Positions 34,548-43,511 of a stretch of 64,000 bases of DNA are shown piece by piece. The translations under genes were made by a program, and so were the position numbers. The notes beneath the pieces are model-generated. The model did not search any database. It was not told where the DNA came from and was given only the letters and a program-made list of their open reading frames with translations. This DNA is from SXOA01 sp046153945 (lineage in GTDB: Bacteria; Planctomycetota; Planctomycetia; Pirellulales; Pirellulaceae): the NCBI GenBank assembly GCA_046153945.1, contig JBJXFF010000052.1:6303-70302 (forward strand). Reading direction: 5' to 3'. Numbering within the stretch: position 1 is the first letter of the stretch; each line of letters starts with the position of its first letter.

Positions 34548-37500
34548 ATGTCTGATTCTCCCGCTGTAATGAACTCGCCACCGGCCCATCAGTCCGAGCC
34601 AATTCCTGGCTATGTGTTGCGCCAGCGGGTTGGAGCCGGCGGCTACGGCGAGGTTTGGGCCGCCGATGCTCCCGGTGGTCTGACGAAAGCGATCAAGTTC
34701 GTTTACGGTCTCATGGACGAGTCACGAGCGGCGCGCGAATTTAAGTCGCTCAGCCTCATCAAAGGGGTCCGGCATCCGTTTCTGCTCTCCCTGGAACGCA
34801 TTGAAGTCCATAATGGGCAGCTTCTGATTGTTACGGAACTGGCGGACGGCAGCCTGAAGGATCGATATGAAGAATGTCTCAAGCAAGGACTCGTCGGCAT
34901 TCCCCGCGAAGAGCTGCTCGCCCATCTGCACGATGCCGCCGATGCCCTGGACTACATGAACTCGCAGCACTCCCTGCAGCACCTGGACGTCAAGCCGGAA
35001 AACCTGCTGTTGGTCGGCGGTCGCATTAAGGTCGCGGATTTTGGGCTTGTGAAGGACATTCAGGAAGTCTCCGCCTCGCTCATGGGGGGACTGACGCCAA
35101 TTTACGCGCCGCCGGAAGTCTTCGATGCGCGCCCCAGCCGCCGCAGCGATCAATACAGTCTGGCAATTGTCTATCAGGAAATGCTCACCGGAGTATTGCC
35201 CTTTCCGGGCCGAACCGCCGCTCAACTGGCCGCCCAGCACATGACCGCCCGGCCGCGTCTGGCCGCGCTCCCTGCCCACGACCAACCGGTGATCGAGCGG
35301 GCCCTCGCCAAGGACCCGCTGCAGCGCTTCGGCAGTTGCCGGGAATTGGTGGAGGAACTGCTGCACACCAAAACATCAGTGCCGCCGAGGGAGACGAAGT
35401 TAAACCTTGAAAACGGCGCACTGGGTACTCGACAGACGTCCTCATTCAACGGACTTTCTCAGGCGGCACTCGCGGGCAATGCGGACGACATTCAACCAAT
35501 CCACCCGGAACAGGAGATGCTTCGCCGGTTGGAGTCGGTCGAGCAGGCGGCACGTTACGAATCTCAGGGACACCTTGACGTCGCGGAAAATGCCGCCCAT
35601 GAGGCTGTTTCGACAGCGACAATCGATGTGCCGCGCCTGCCAACTTCCCTCGTGGACTTGCCCCCCTTGGAAGTTGATCTGGCCGTGAACGCATGCCGCC
35701 CGACACTGTTCGTCGGCGTTGGCGGCCTCGCGGGAAAGTCGTTGCAGCAATTGCGGAGACGACTGGAAGACCGCTGCGATGTGCAGCAGCGAGAAAAGTT
35801 CCGCTTTCTGTTGCTCGATACAGACTCCCGCGAACTCCTCGAATCATCGTATGGTCCTAGTGGCGCAGCGTTTCGGCCCGATGAAACCATGGTCCTGCCG
35901 CTTCGCAAGAGCGCCGACTATCGCAATGACTCACAGAAGTACCTGGATTGGCTTAGTCGACGCTGGTTGTTCAATATCCCTCGTTCCCAGCAGACGGAGG
36001 GCATCCGCCCCTTTGGCCGGCTGGCATTTGTCGATCACGCCGAAGAGGTAATGCAGCGCCTGCGGGACGCAATTTCTCCGCTAACGGCCGCCGCCAAATC
36101 AGCCGGCGGGCAGACTCAGCCCCGTATTGTCATCGTCGGCTCCTCTTCCGGCGGAGCCGCGAGCGGTATGTTGCCGGACCTGACATTCGCCGTTCGCCAA
36201 ATTCTGGACGAACAACAGGCAGGCGGCACCGTGGACTTGCTGCTGATGCACGGAACCAGTCGGCAACCAGCGGCTCAGGAACTAGCGGCAGTCAACACTT
36301 TTGCCCTGTTGACAGAGCTCAATCAGTGCCTTCGCGTCGGTGGCAATTATCCGGGTGATTTTTCCTGCGGTTTGAAACCGCGCGCCGCCAGTGAGCGGGC
36401 CATTGAAAATCTGTATTTAGCCCATTTGGGAGAGGAATTGGGGAACGACCAGTTCCTGACCGCGTGCGACCGTGTGGCCGAGTACCTCTTTCTCGATGCG
36501 GCTACTCCCGCGGGGACCTATTTGAATGCGTGTCGTGCCACCGAGCCGAAGGAGAAGCGGCAAGAAGTGACCCTGCGAACATTCGGCCTGGTTCCGATTA
36601 GCATTTCGGAAACAGCCGTCAGCCGAGGCGTGGAATCACTTTGCCGGGCCACTGCTGTGTTATGGCATGGCGAGCCCCAGGAACAGCCGACTCCGTCGAT
36701 ATCCGCGCGAATCGCGGACAGGTTTCAGAAACCGGCCAATTGTCCGGTTGCCGCCAAGAATGCAGAACTTGAGCTCTTGGCCGCAGAGCAAGCGAAATCG
36801 CTGGGGCTAGAACTGGATACCCTGGTGGAAAACATTCACCAGTTGACGACGGAGGAATTGGGAGGAGAACCCAACGCCATTTTTCAGAGAATCATTCAAG
36901 AGTCCCCCATGACCCTCCAAGCGGCTCCGCCGGTGGAAAAGTGGTTTGCGGGGAGCGCCCGACTGTTCGGTGCGCTTGGTTGTGACTGGGAGCTGTCGTC
37001 GTCTTCGCCATTGCAATCCGCGCTCGTCAAGCGCCTCCCGCAACTCGTGGCCCCGCTTGGATTGCGGATGCGTGATTGGCTGCTGAAGCTGCCTGAAGAA
37101 CCCACTGTGCGCGCCTATGGTGGGCAATGGTGTGCAAAGTGGTTCCGGACCCATCTCAAAAACCTGGTCGAGAACGCCAAAAGCACACGCGCCCAAATCG
37201 GTGTTCAACTCAATAGTCTCGAGCAGAAGCTGGCGGTTGCGGCCAAGACTTCTCCCAAAGCCGTCGCCAAAAACAAAGACGGCGCGTCCGGCGCGGAGGG
37301 GATCTTTATGCAGCATTGCCAGTTGCGTCTCTATCAGTTGGCCTCCCATGTGACCATTCAGTTTGCACAGAGTCTGGCAAGTTACGTCTCGCAAGCGAGC
37401 GACCAATTGAACGACTTTGGTCGCGACATCAAGCACCTGGTGGGCCAGTTCACAGTTTCCGAGGCCGCACCAGAAGATGCGATTGAACTCGCGGCTCATT

Positions 37501-38069
37501 CTCTGCTGGGGCAGGAAGAAGAGTCCTCTGCCCTGGCCTTGGACAGTTTCTTTCAAGAGCATGTCTTTTCAGCCACGGGCTTCCGGGCGATGTTGCAAGG
37601 GGGCGAGCAGCGGCACAAGCTGCTCGCACACCTCCGGCAACAGGCCCGGCAATTGGTCTTGGAGTCACTTCGCCGCGTCAACTTGTCGGCACTCGTGCGG
37701 GAGTTGGGACAACCTGGGCCTCGCGGAACGTCACAGCTTGGGGAACAAATTGCCGCCGCGCAGCCCTGGCTGCAACAAGTCGGCGGGGAACGACGGTTGC
37801 TTTACATGGGTGGAACGGGCAGCGAAAGTGAGGGCCGGCAATGTTTGACTCCCAGCGAAGTTGCAGATCTCGTGACCGAAGCAAACTTTAAGCAGCTTCC
37901 CGCCGTTATCCCATCCTCGGCCGCCCAAGTTGTGTTCTGCTATGAGATAGGAAACATCCCGCTTACGCATGCCGCGGCCCGACTCATCAATCATCGAACC
38001 GACTTCGCGCAGGCCGCATCCCGATTACATGCCAGAACCGATGTTTCCTGGCAGGAACTTAGACCTTAA
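34548..38069 (+). CDS. Ser/Thr protein kinase fused to a tubulin-like domain
   Basis: A 1173-residue fusion. Residues 15-285 are a Hanks-type kinase: Gly loop RVGAGGYGEVW near 26, ATP Lys in AIKFVY, catalytic loop HLDVKPENLL near 144 (Leu where most have Arg), DFG near 164 and APPEV near 186. A linker follows to about 380. From about 387 the sequence follows the Tubulin_2 family: nucleotide loop FVGVGGLAGKSLQQLRRRL, then GSSSGGAASGMLPDL near 530 in place of the tubulin GGGTGSG, and NTFALLTELNQCLR. The C-terminal 500 residues are helical with no domain I recognise. There is no membrane helix, so it is cytoplasmic. The ATG at 34548 is chosen over a TTG at 34482. Confidence 0.88.
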   Translation: MSDSPAVMNSPPAHQSEPIPGYVLRQRVGAGGYGEVWAADAPGGLTKAIKFVYGLMDESRAAREFKSLSLIKGVRHPFLLSLERIEVHNGQLLIVTELADGSLKDRYEECLKQGLVGIPREELLAHLHDAADALDYMNSQHSLQHLDVKPENLLLVGGRIKVADFGLVKDIQEVSASLMGGLTPIYAPPEVFDARPSRRSDQYSLAIVYQEMLTGVLPFPGRTAAQLAAQHMTARPRLAALPAHDQPVIERALAKDPLQRFGSCRELVEELLHTKTSVPPRETKLNLENGALGTRQTSSFNGLSQAALAGNADDIQPIHPEQEMLRRLESVEQAARYESQGHLDVAENAAHEAVSTATIDVPRLPTSLVDLPPLEVDLAVNACRPTLFVGVGGLAGKSLQQLRRRLEDRCDVQQREKFRFLLLDTDSRELLESSYGPSGAAFRPDETMVLPLRKSADYRNDSQKYLDWLSRRWLFNIPRSQQTEGIRPFGRLAFVDHAEEVMQRLRDAISPLTAAAKSAGGQTQPRIVIVGSSSGGAASGMLPDLTFAVRQILDEQQAGGTVDLLLMHGTSRQPAAQELAAVNTFALLTELNQCLRVGGNYPGDFSCGLKPRAASERAIENLYLAHLGEELGNDQFLTACDRVAEYLFLDAATPAGTYLNACRATEPKEKRQEVTLRTFGLVPISISETAVSRGVESLCRATAVLWHGEPQEQPTPSISARIADRFQKPANCPVAAKNAELELLAAEQAKSLGLELDTLVENIHQLTTEELGGEPNAIFQRIIQESPMTLQAAPPVEKWFAGSARLFGALGCDWELSSSSPLQSALVKRLPQLVAPLGLRMRDWLLKLPEEPTVRAYGGQWCAKWFRTHLKNLVENAKSTRAQIGVQLNSLEQKLAVAAKTSPKAVAKNKDGASGAEGIFMQHCQLRLYQLASHVTIQFAQSLASYVSQASDQLNDFGRDIKHLVGQFTVSEAAPEDAIELAAHSLLGQEEESSALALDSFFQEHVFSATGFRAMLQGGEQRHKLLAHLRQQARQLVLESLRRVNLSALVRELGQPGPRGTSQLGEQIAAAQPWLQQVGGERRLLYMGGTGSESEGRQCLTPSEVADLVTEANFKQLPAVIPSSAAQVVFCYEIGNIPLTHAAARLINHRTDFAQAASRLHARTDVSWQELRP

Positions 38070-38105
38070 GCCGTCAGCCTGTTGCCTGCGCCGGAAGAGA
38101 GGGAC

Positions 38106-38966
38106 TTATTTTGTTTGGTCTCTCCATTCTTTCTGGGATCCCTCAACTCGCAGTGGTCCGCCAATCTCCTTTCCGTCGCGCACGATAATGTATGAATCGG
38201 CGCCAGCCACGCTGTCCCAGCGGAGTGTCGCCAGCCCGCCGGCTTTCGCGGCAGATGACAGTTTGGAGCGATTGCCGGAGGGACCAACGGCAATGAGGGC
38301 GTAGGAATGTGCGCCGCTGCCGTCGTCTTTGAGAATCGTCGGTGTCGCCGGCGAATGGACATCCTTTTGCGAAAGTTTTCCGCCCCATAGTTCCAAAACA
38401 TCTTCCGGATAAGGAAGTCCGCCCCCTCCAAATCCGCCACCCCCTAGACTCATCTTGCCTTGGCCGATCAAGGCGTCCGTCAGAGGTTCGCCGTGTTTTG
38501 GGCGGAAAGTCTGAAAGCGGAGGCGGCCGGGATGGGTCGAACCGTTCCAGTCTTTATCCGGTATCTCGGAAGGTTCCATCCCTTCACCTTGAATAATCGC
38601 CATTTGCCGCCACGCTCCATCGAGCCACATGTTCCAGGATATATGCCCCGGCGAGCGCCGCATCGAGCCATCCCGCTCCAAGGCATGAAAGCGGTCGTCA
38701 AACGGATCGTCAAGTTCCCCTTTAATCAATCGGCTACGGACCCACAGACCGCCGGGGCCATCGTGAAGGGCTCTTGCGTAGATTCCGCGAGGGATTTGGT
38801 GAGCCTCGTACCCCTTTTCCCAGGGTTCTCCCGTGTCGGAAACGATGAGTTCCTTGCGGACGATCAGGCGATCCACCTCAAGCTCCCTCGGTTGCTTGGG
38901 GGTGGCTTGCAACAGGCCGTAGGTGGTGGCGACGGAGAGGAAGATGGTGATCAGGCGGTCTTTCAT
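38106..38966 (-). CDS. exported protein of unknown function
   Basis: A 286-residue protein with a signal peptide-like start (MKDRLITIFLSVATTYGLLQA). A stretch beginning EVDRLIVRKELIVSDTGEPW resembles the short strand repeats of Planctomycete surface proteins. The middle is Gly-rich (LGGGGFGGGGLPYP). The last 80 residues (SYALIAVGPSGNRSKLSSAA, then ATLRWDSVAGADSYIIVRDG) look like a fibronectin type III-like beta-sandwich. AGGAG lies just before the ATG at 38966. I do not recognise a family or substrate. It converges with the kinase-tubulin gene. Confidence 0.65.
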   Translation of the reverse strand: MKDRLITIFLSVATTYGLLQATPKQPRELEVDRLIVRKELIVSDTGEPWEKGYEAHQIPRGIYARALHDGPGGLWVRSRLIKGELDDPFDDRFHALERDGSMRRSPGHISWNMWLDGAWRQMAIIQGEGMEPSEIPDKDWNGSTHPGRLRFQTFRPKHGEPLTDALIGQGKMSLGGGGFGGGGLPYPEDVLELWGGKLSQKDVHSPATPTILKDDGSGAHSYALIAVGPSGNRSKLSSAAKAGGLATLRWDSVAGADSYIIVRDGKEIGGPLRVEGSQKEWRDQTK

Positions 38967-39118
38967 GGAAGGCTCCTGGCAAAGGTTTGAACTAATGCGA
39001 AAGTGTAACGGCAGTGATAGTTGCCCCTCCCTCCAACTCTCCTGTACGATAACGGTTCGCTCAGCCGCGGGGGCGGCCGGGGTTTCCTGTTCCATATTCT
39101 TGCTGCGAGGAGTCTGAC

Positions 39119-40222
39119 ATGACTCGATTTTGGACAATGTTGGGGTCGTCTGTTGCCGCTTTTGCGTTGGTCGCCACGGGCCTGGCCGCGGATGCGGGAT
39201 TGAAGGAAGCGGGGAAAGCGGATTTGAAGTCGGCGGGGCCGATTGCCTTCGGGCCACCGGGAGTGCTGTTCGTTGCCGATCCGCAGGGAGCGGCAATTTT
39301 TGCCATCGGCGTGGAATCGCCGGCCAAAGCGGATGTGAAAGAAGTAAAGGTGGACGGAATTGATGCCAAAGTGGCCGCGGCTCTCGGAACGAAGGCCGCC
39401 GACATCACCATCAACGATCTGGCCGTTCAGCCGGGTACGGGTAACGTATTCCTCAGCGTCTCTCGCGGAAAAGGCCCCGATGCCCAAGCCGTCATTGTTC
39501 ACACGGGAGCGGACGGCAAGATTTCGACGCTCTCCCTGGAGAAGGTGAGCTACTCCAAGCTGGCACTCGGAAACGTCCCGAGCGCTGACCAAAAGGATCG
39601 TCGCGGCAATAGCCTGCGGACGGAATCTGTCACCGACCTGGCCTTCTTCGAAGGGAAGCTCTTTATCGCTGGATTGTCCAATGAAGAGTTCGCTTCCAAG
39701 CTCCGCTCGGTCGCTTGGCCGTTCCAGTCGACAGACAGCGGCACCAGCGTGGAAATCTATCATGCTGCTCACGGAGCCGTGGAGACTCGCTCTCCGGTTC
39801 GGACCTTTGTGCCGTTCAACGTCGGCGGTGAGCCGCAGCTCCTGGCCGCCTACACCTGCACGCCGCTGGTCCGGTTCCCGATTTCGGAACTCAAGGAAGG
39901 GGCCAAGGTCCGTGGCACCACCGTGGCCGAACTAGGAAACCAGAACCGGCCGCTCGATATCGTGGCCTATGAAAAGGAAGGGAAGAGCTACCTGCTCATC
40001 GCCAACAGCGCTCGCGGCGTGATGAAGGTCGGCATCGAGAACATCGAGAAGCAGGCCGGGATCACCGAGCCAGTTCGGGGCGGCGGATCGGCTGGGCTCA
40101 AGTACGACACCATCAAGGATCTGAAGGGTGTTGAACAGCTCGACAAGCTGGACGACAAGCATGCTGTATTGCTGGTCAAGGCCGAGGGTGGCTTTAACTT
40201 GCAGACGATTGCCCTGCCGTAG
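39119..40222 (+). CDS. exported beta-rich protein of unknown function
   Basis: A 367-residue protein. Residues 1-24 form a signal peptide (SSVAAFALVATGLAADAG). The mature part has repeated strand blocks such as GPIAFGPPGVLFVADPQGAAI, DITINDLAVQPGTGNVFLSV and SVTDLAFFEGKLFIAG, which suggests a beta-propeller with one blade per block, but I see no named propeller family. No enzyme motif is visible. It probably works in the periplasm. A terminator hairpin follows 25 bases after the stop, so it may be a single-gene unit. Confidence 0.65.
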   Translation: MTRFWTMLGSSVAAFALVATGLAADAGLKEAGKADLKSAGPIAFGPPGVLFVADPQGAAIFAIGVESPAKADVKEVKVDGIDAKVAAALGTKAADITINDLAVQPGTGNVFLSVSRGKGPDAQAVIVHTGADGKISTLSLEKVSYSKLALGNVPSADQKDRRGNSLRTESVTDLAFFEGKLFIAGLSNEEFASKLRSVAWPFQSTDSGTSVEIYHAAHGAVETRSPVRTFVPFNVGGEPQLLAAYTCTPLVRFPISELKEGAKVRGTTVAELGNQNRPLDIVAYEKEGKSYLLIANSARGVMKVGIENIEKQAGITEPVRGGGSAGLKYDTIKDLKGVEQLDKLDDKHAVLLVKAEGGFNLQTIALP

Positions 40223-40247
40223 GCTTTGGTGGAGGCAGTACTTAACG

Positions 40248-40279
40248 ACAGGCCCACGTTTATTCGTGGGCCTGTTTAT
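40248..40279 (+). terminator. hairpin terminator
   Basis: An 11-base perfect stem ACAGGCCCACG / CGTGGGCCTGT (40248-40258 and 40265-40275) with a 6-base loop. The T-rich tail is short. It sits between two same-strand exported-protein genes, and the ATG of the second is 20 bases beyond the hairpin. Confidence 0.65.
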
Positions 40280-40298
40280 GTTGGTTGCGAGAACCCTC

Positions 40299-41462
40299 AT
40301 GGACCGAATTTCTCTCTTAGCCGTTGTCTGTCTGCTGGCAGCGCTCCAGAACGCCTTTGCCGAGCCGACGCTCCGAATTGTCCGCGACAAATCCGGACAC
40401 GCGGTGGCATTTGAGGCGGAGGGGCTGGACGGAGAAAAACTGGGGAGGCTGAAGGAAAACTTTCTGGGACAATTGCTCGCGGTCTATGTGCTTGACAAGG
40501 GTGTTGAAAAGCCTTCCTCGGACCTGCCACCCCTTCTCGGCGAGTATAAGGTCGATGAAGACTCGCTTCGGTTTACGCCCCGGTTTTCGCTGCTCGCGGG
40601 CAATCGATACCGAGCAGTCCTTCAGCCTGAGGTGCTCGAAGGGAAGAAGTCGGATTCGAAGAATGCCGTCACTCTCGACATTGTCATCGCCGCACCCAAG
40701 CGGATGGAAGCGACCGTCGTAACGCAGATTTATCCGTCGAGCAACAAGCTGCCGGAAAATCAATTGAGGTTCTATCTGCACTTCTCGCAGCCGATGAGCA
40801 AGGGGGAGGCGTACACGCAATTGAAATTTCTCAAGAAGGATGGCCAGGCGGTGGAGTTGCCGTTCTTGGAACTGGGGGAAGAACTTTGGGACGCCAGCGG
40901 CAAACGGCTGACGCTGCTGATTGATCCCGGGCGGATCAAACGTGGCCTCAAACCGCGAGAGGATGTGGGACCTGTGCTGGAAGCCGGACAGACTTACACG
41001 CTCGTTGTTGACGCCTTGTGGAAGGATGCCGCAGGTGAACCGCTCAAAGCGGGCTTTAGCAAGAAGTTTGTCGTCGATAAACCGGTGGAGGTCGGCATTG
41101 ATACGGCGGCTTGGAAGTTTGAACCTCCCACCGCAAACACCAAACAGTCACTAGTCGTACGATTTCCTCGCTCGCTGGACCATGCCTTGCTGCAGCGGAC
41201 CTTGATCATCCTCGACGGCTCGGGGAAAGTTGTCGGGGGCGAGATTTCCATCAGCGACGAAGAACGGCAATGGAGTTTCAGTCCCCAGCAGCCGTGGAGC
41301 GGCGGCGAGTACCAAATAGAGGTGGACAAGGTGCTCGAGGACCCCGCCGGCAATCGCATCGGTCGCGCGTTCGAGTTGGCGGAAGGGGAAACAGTCAAGC
41401 AAACCGGACCGCCCAAGGTCAGGATTCCATTTGTCATTAAGGCGACAAAGCCCGCTCGCTAA
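40299..41462 (+). CDS. exported Ig-like domain protein
   Basis: A 387-residue protein with a signal peptide (ISLLAVVCLLAALQNAFAEP). Two or three beta-sandwich segments follow. The clearest (LPENQLRFYLHFSQPMSKGEA ... LEAGQTYTLVVD, in two parts) matches the SbsA Ig-like pattern in which a cohesive domain follows NxLRFYxxFSxPM. The C-terminal part (PPTANTKQSLVVRFPRSLDH) repeats the theme. No catalytic motif is seen; it is probably a periplasmic or surface structural protein. The ATG at 40299 begins the signal peptide; ATG 40278 in the same frame is possible but overlaps the terminator hairpin. Confidence 0.68.
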   Translation: MDRISLLAVVCLLAALQNAFAEPTLRIVRDKSGHAVAFEAEGLDGEKLGRLKENFLGQLLAVYVLDKGVEKPSSDLPPLLGEYKVDEDSLRFTPRFSLLAGNRYRAVLQPEVLEGKKSDSKNAVTLDIVIAAPKRMEATVVTQIYPSSNKLPENQLRFYLHFSQPMSKGEAYTQLKFLKKDGQAVELPFLELGEELWDASGKRLTLLIDPGRIKRGLKPREDVGPVLEAGQTYTLVVDALWKDAAGEPLKAGFSKKFVVDKPVEVGIDTAAWKFEPPTANTKQSLVVRFPRSLDHALLQRTLIILDGSGKVVGGEISISDEERQWSFSPQQPWSGGEYQIEVDKVLEDPAGNRIGRAFELAEGETVKQTGPPKVRIPFVIKATKPAR

Positions 41463-41468
41463 ACAGTC

Positions 41469-43124
41469 TTACTTGGGCTTGGCGAGGTCTTGAAACTCTG
41501 CCTGCTTCGCCTCCCACATTTTGGCAAGCTCCGCGGCTTGTTCCGGCATTTTCTCGGCGACATTGACCGATTCGCTTCGGTCGGCGGAGAGGTCGTAGAG
41601 TTCCCACGGCTGTTTCGCCGCGGCAACCAACTTCCAATTGCCGACGCGAATGGCCTGGTTTCCATTGTGGGACCACCAGAGTGCGTCATGCGAGACGGAA
41701 TTGTCCTTGCCGAACACGGGCAGGAGGCTCTTGCCGTGCAGCGCCGGCTTGTTCTCGTCTTTCTTCTTGGGCGGAGAATCGCCTTGGGCAATTTCGAGAA
41801 TCGTGGGGACAATGTCGACGACGTGGCCTGGATTATGCCGGAGTTCGCCGCGGCCCTTGAAGCCGGCGGGCCAGTGAACGATGAGAGGCGTGGAGATTCC
41901 CCCTTCGTGGACCCAGGTCTTGTGCCGGCGGAAGGGAGTGTTCGCCACGCTCGACCAGCCTGGGCCGAGACAGAGGTGGGACTTTGCCGAGCCGGGCGGC
42001 GCTGCGGGATCGTGGCCGTCGTCGCGGACCATGATTTCGGCGCTCGCGCCGTTATCGGAGAGAAAAAAGAGGAGCGTGTTGTCAAGTTGCTTTGTCTCCC
42101 TAAGCTGATCGACGATGCGGCCGATTTCCCGGTCCATCCGGTCCACCATGGCGGCATGAATGGCCATCTTCGCGGCCTGAAACTCTTGCTGTTCTTTCGT
42201 GAGGTCGCGCCAGGCCAGTGGGCGGTTTACTTCGCTGGGGCCAAGCTTCTTCAGAGCATCCGGAAAATCATACGGCGGGCCGAGATCGCGTTCGACTTCC
42301 GACAGATTGCCTTTCACCAGGCCCAGTTTTTGAATCCGCTCCCAGCGAGCATGTCGAGTCACTTCCCAGCCGCAGTTGTACTGGTCCTTGTAGCGGGCGA
42401 TGTCCTCCGGCAGGGCATGGAGCGGAAAGTGCGGGGACAAAAAGGCCACGTAGCTGAAAAAAGGCTTGTCCGCGTGCTGGCTCGAGTGTTCCTCGAGGCA
42501 CTCAATGGCATGGTCCGCGATGGCAGTCGTGGAGTAGTAGCCGCTATCGGGGGCGGGTTGCGGGAGGGGTTTATCGTCTTGGAGATGGACCTTTGGGTTG
42601 AAAAATCTGCCGCCGTCTTGCAACTGATACGAATGGTCAAAACCGTTATCGGACGGCTTACCGTCGATGTGCCATTTGCCGGAGTGGTAAGAGCGATAGC
42701 CGAGTGGCCTGAGCAGATCTGGCAGCAGTTTAGCCCAGGGCGGCCTGGTTCCCCCGTTGCCGCTGGGAATTCCCGGCAGCGTGTCTCGCCGGATGGCTTG
42801 TGCGTAATAACCGGTGAGGAGCGCCCCGCGCGTCGGCCAGCAGCGAGCCGTGTTATAGAACTGCGTGAATCGCAAGCCGCCTTTGGCCAATTCATCCAGG
42901 CGGGGAGTTTGTATCTCCCCTCCATAACAGCCCAAATCGCTGTAACCCAGGTCATCGGCCAAAATCAAGACAATGTTCGGCCGTTCTGCCGACAGTGTGC
43001 TTGTAGCCGATAACAGCACCAACATGACGCATGCCATAGCGCCGCGCCAGATTGCTCGATCTGCGAAAGCGCACAGCAGAATCCTGGCACAAAGTAAAAA
43101 ACCAGTAGGAAGAAATGAAGCCAT
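41469..43124 (-). CDS. secreted sulfatase (arylsulfatase family)
   Basis: A 551-residue type I sulfatase that removes sulfate esters, probably from algal or host polysaccharides. A signal region lies in residues 1-45. PNIVLILADDLGYSDLG carries the metal-binding Asp pair. CWPTRGALLTG is the CxPxR formylglycine site near residue 94. Later YHSGKWHID and LLFFLSDNGAS supply further Lys, His and Asp ligands. It needs a formylglycine-generating enzyme, which is not in this window. The frame also has a Met at 43037 with a short signal peptide (MACVMLVLLSATSTLSA), a plausible alternative start. It is downstream of a small membrane-protein gene on the same strand. Confidence 0.93.
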   Translation of the reverse strand: MASFLPTGFLLCARILLCAFADRAIWRGAMACVMLVLLSATSTLSAERPNIVLILADDLGYSDLGCYGGEIQTPRLDELAKGGLRFTQFYNTARCWPTRGALLTGYYAQAIRRDTLPGIPSGNGGTRPPWAKLLPDLLRPLGYRSYHSGKWHIDGKPSDNGFDHSYQLQDGGRFFNPKVHLQDDKPLPQPAPDSGYYSTTAIADHAIECLEEHSSQHADKPFFSYVAFLSPHFPLHALPEDIARYKDQYNCGWEVTRHARWERIQKLGLVKGNLSEVERDLGPPYDFPDALKKLGPSEVNRPLAWRDLTKEQQEFQAAKMAIHAAMVDRMDREIGRIVDQLRETKQLDNTLLFFLSDNGASAEIMVRDDGHDPAAPPGSAKSHLCLGPGWSSVANTPFRRHKTWVHEGGISTPLIVHWPAGFKGRGELRHNPGHVVDIVPTILEIAQGDSPPKKKDENKPALHGKSLLPVFGKDNSVSHDALWWSHNGNQAIRVGNWKLVAAAKQPWELYDLSADRSESVNVAEKMPEQAAELAKMWEAKQAEFQDLAKPK

Positions 43125-43195
43125 GATTGGTCCGATGGAGTCAATCTTGCGGAAGAGGCAATGTACGGGTTCTATTTCTAACCGAAGCCAATCTA

Positions 43196-43456
43196 CTACT
43201 TGCTCCTCATCGCGTTCGCCTTCTTCAAGATCGAGTTGGCTTCATTCACGGTCAGCCTGCCGTCGGCCATGGCCGCGGTGTGATCGGGCTTGAGTTTGCG
43301 ATAGAGACGAACAGCCTTGGTCACTTCGGCATGTTGCGCCTGCGACGCAGTCTCTCCGCCGCCGCTGTTGAGCATGAACACAACGAATGCAATGATTACA
43401 ATCGGGGTGAATGCGAAGGCAAGAATCCACTGGATTGGGAGCTTCTGCTTAGCCAT
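43196..43456 (-). CDS. small membrane-anchored protein of unknown function
   Basis: An 86-residue protein with one membrane helix (WILAFAFTPIVIIAFVVFML, residues 10-29) and a 55-residue mostly helical tail (VTKAVRLYRKLKPDHTAAMA, then DGRLTVNEANSILKKANAM). The tail resembles a single EF-hand-like or dockerin-like helix pair, but one loop is not enough to claim it. It precedes the sulfatase by 71 bases, probably in one transcript. Confidence 0.55.
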   Translation of the reverse strand: MAKQKLPIQWILAFAFTPIVIIAFVVFMLNSGGGETASQAQHAEVTKAVRLYRKLKPDHTAAMADGRLTVNEANSILKKANAMRSK

Positions 43457-43479
43457 CGCTTCGGTCCCTTTCCGTTGGT

Positions 43480-43507
43480 GATAACCGGCTGAGGCCGATT
43501 ACTACTA
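43480..43507. repeat. half copy of the 4424-4479 REP-like element
   Basis: ATAACCGGCTGAGGCCGATTACTACTAAC resembles the second hairpin and outer arm of the element at 4457-4479, with mismatches in the stem. It lies between the nuoC stop and the small membrane-protein gene on the same strand. Confidence 0.5.
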
Positions 43508-43511
43508 ACTT

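Noticed and set aside
41490..43013. Plus-strand open frame of 507 codons across the sulfatase
   Set aside because: Antisense of a certain sulfatase gene with no recognisable motif.
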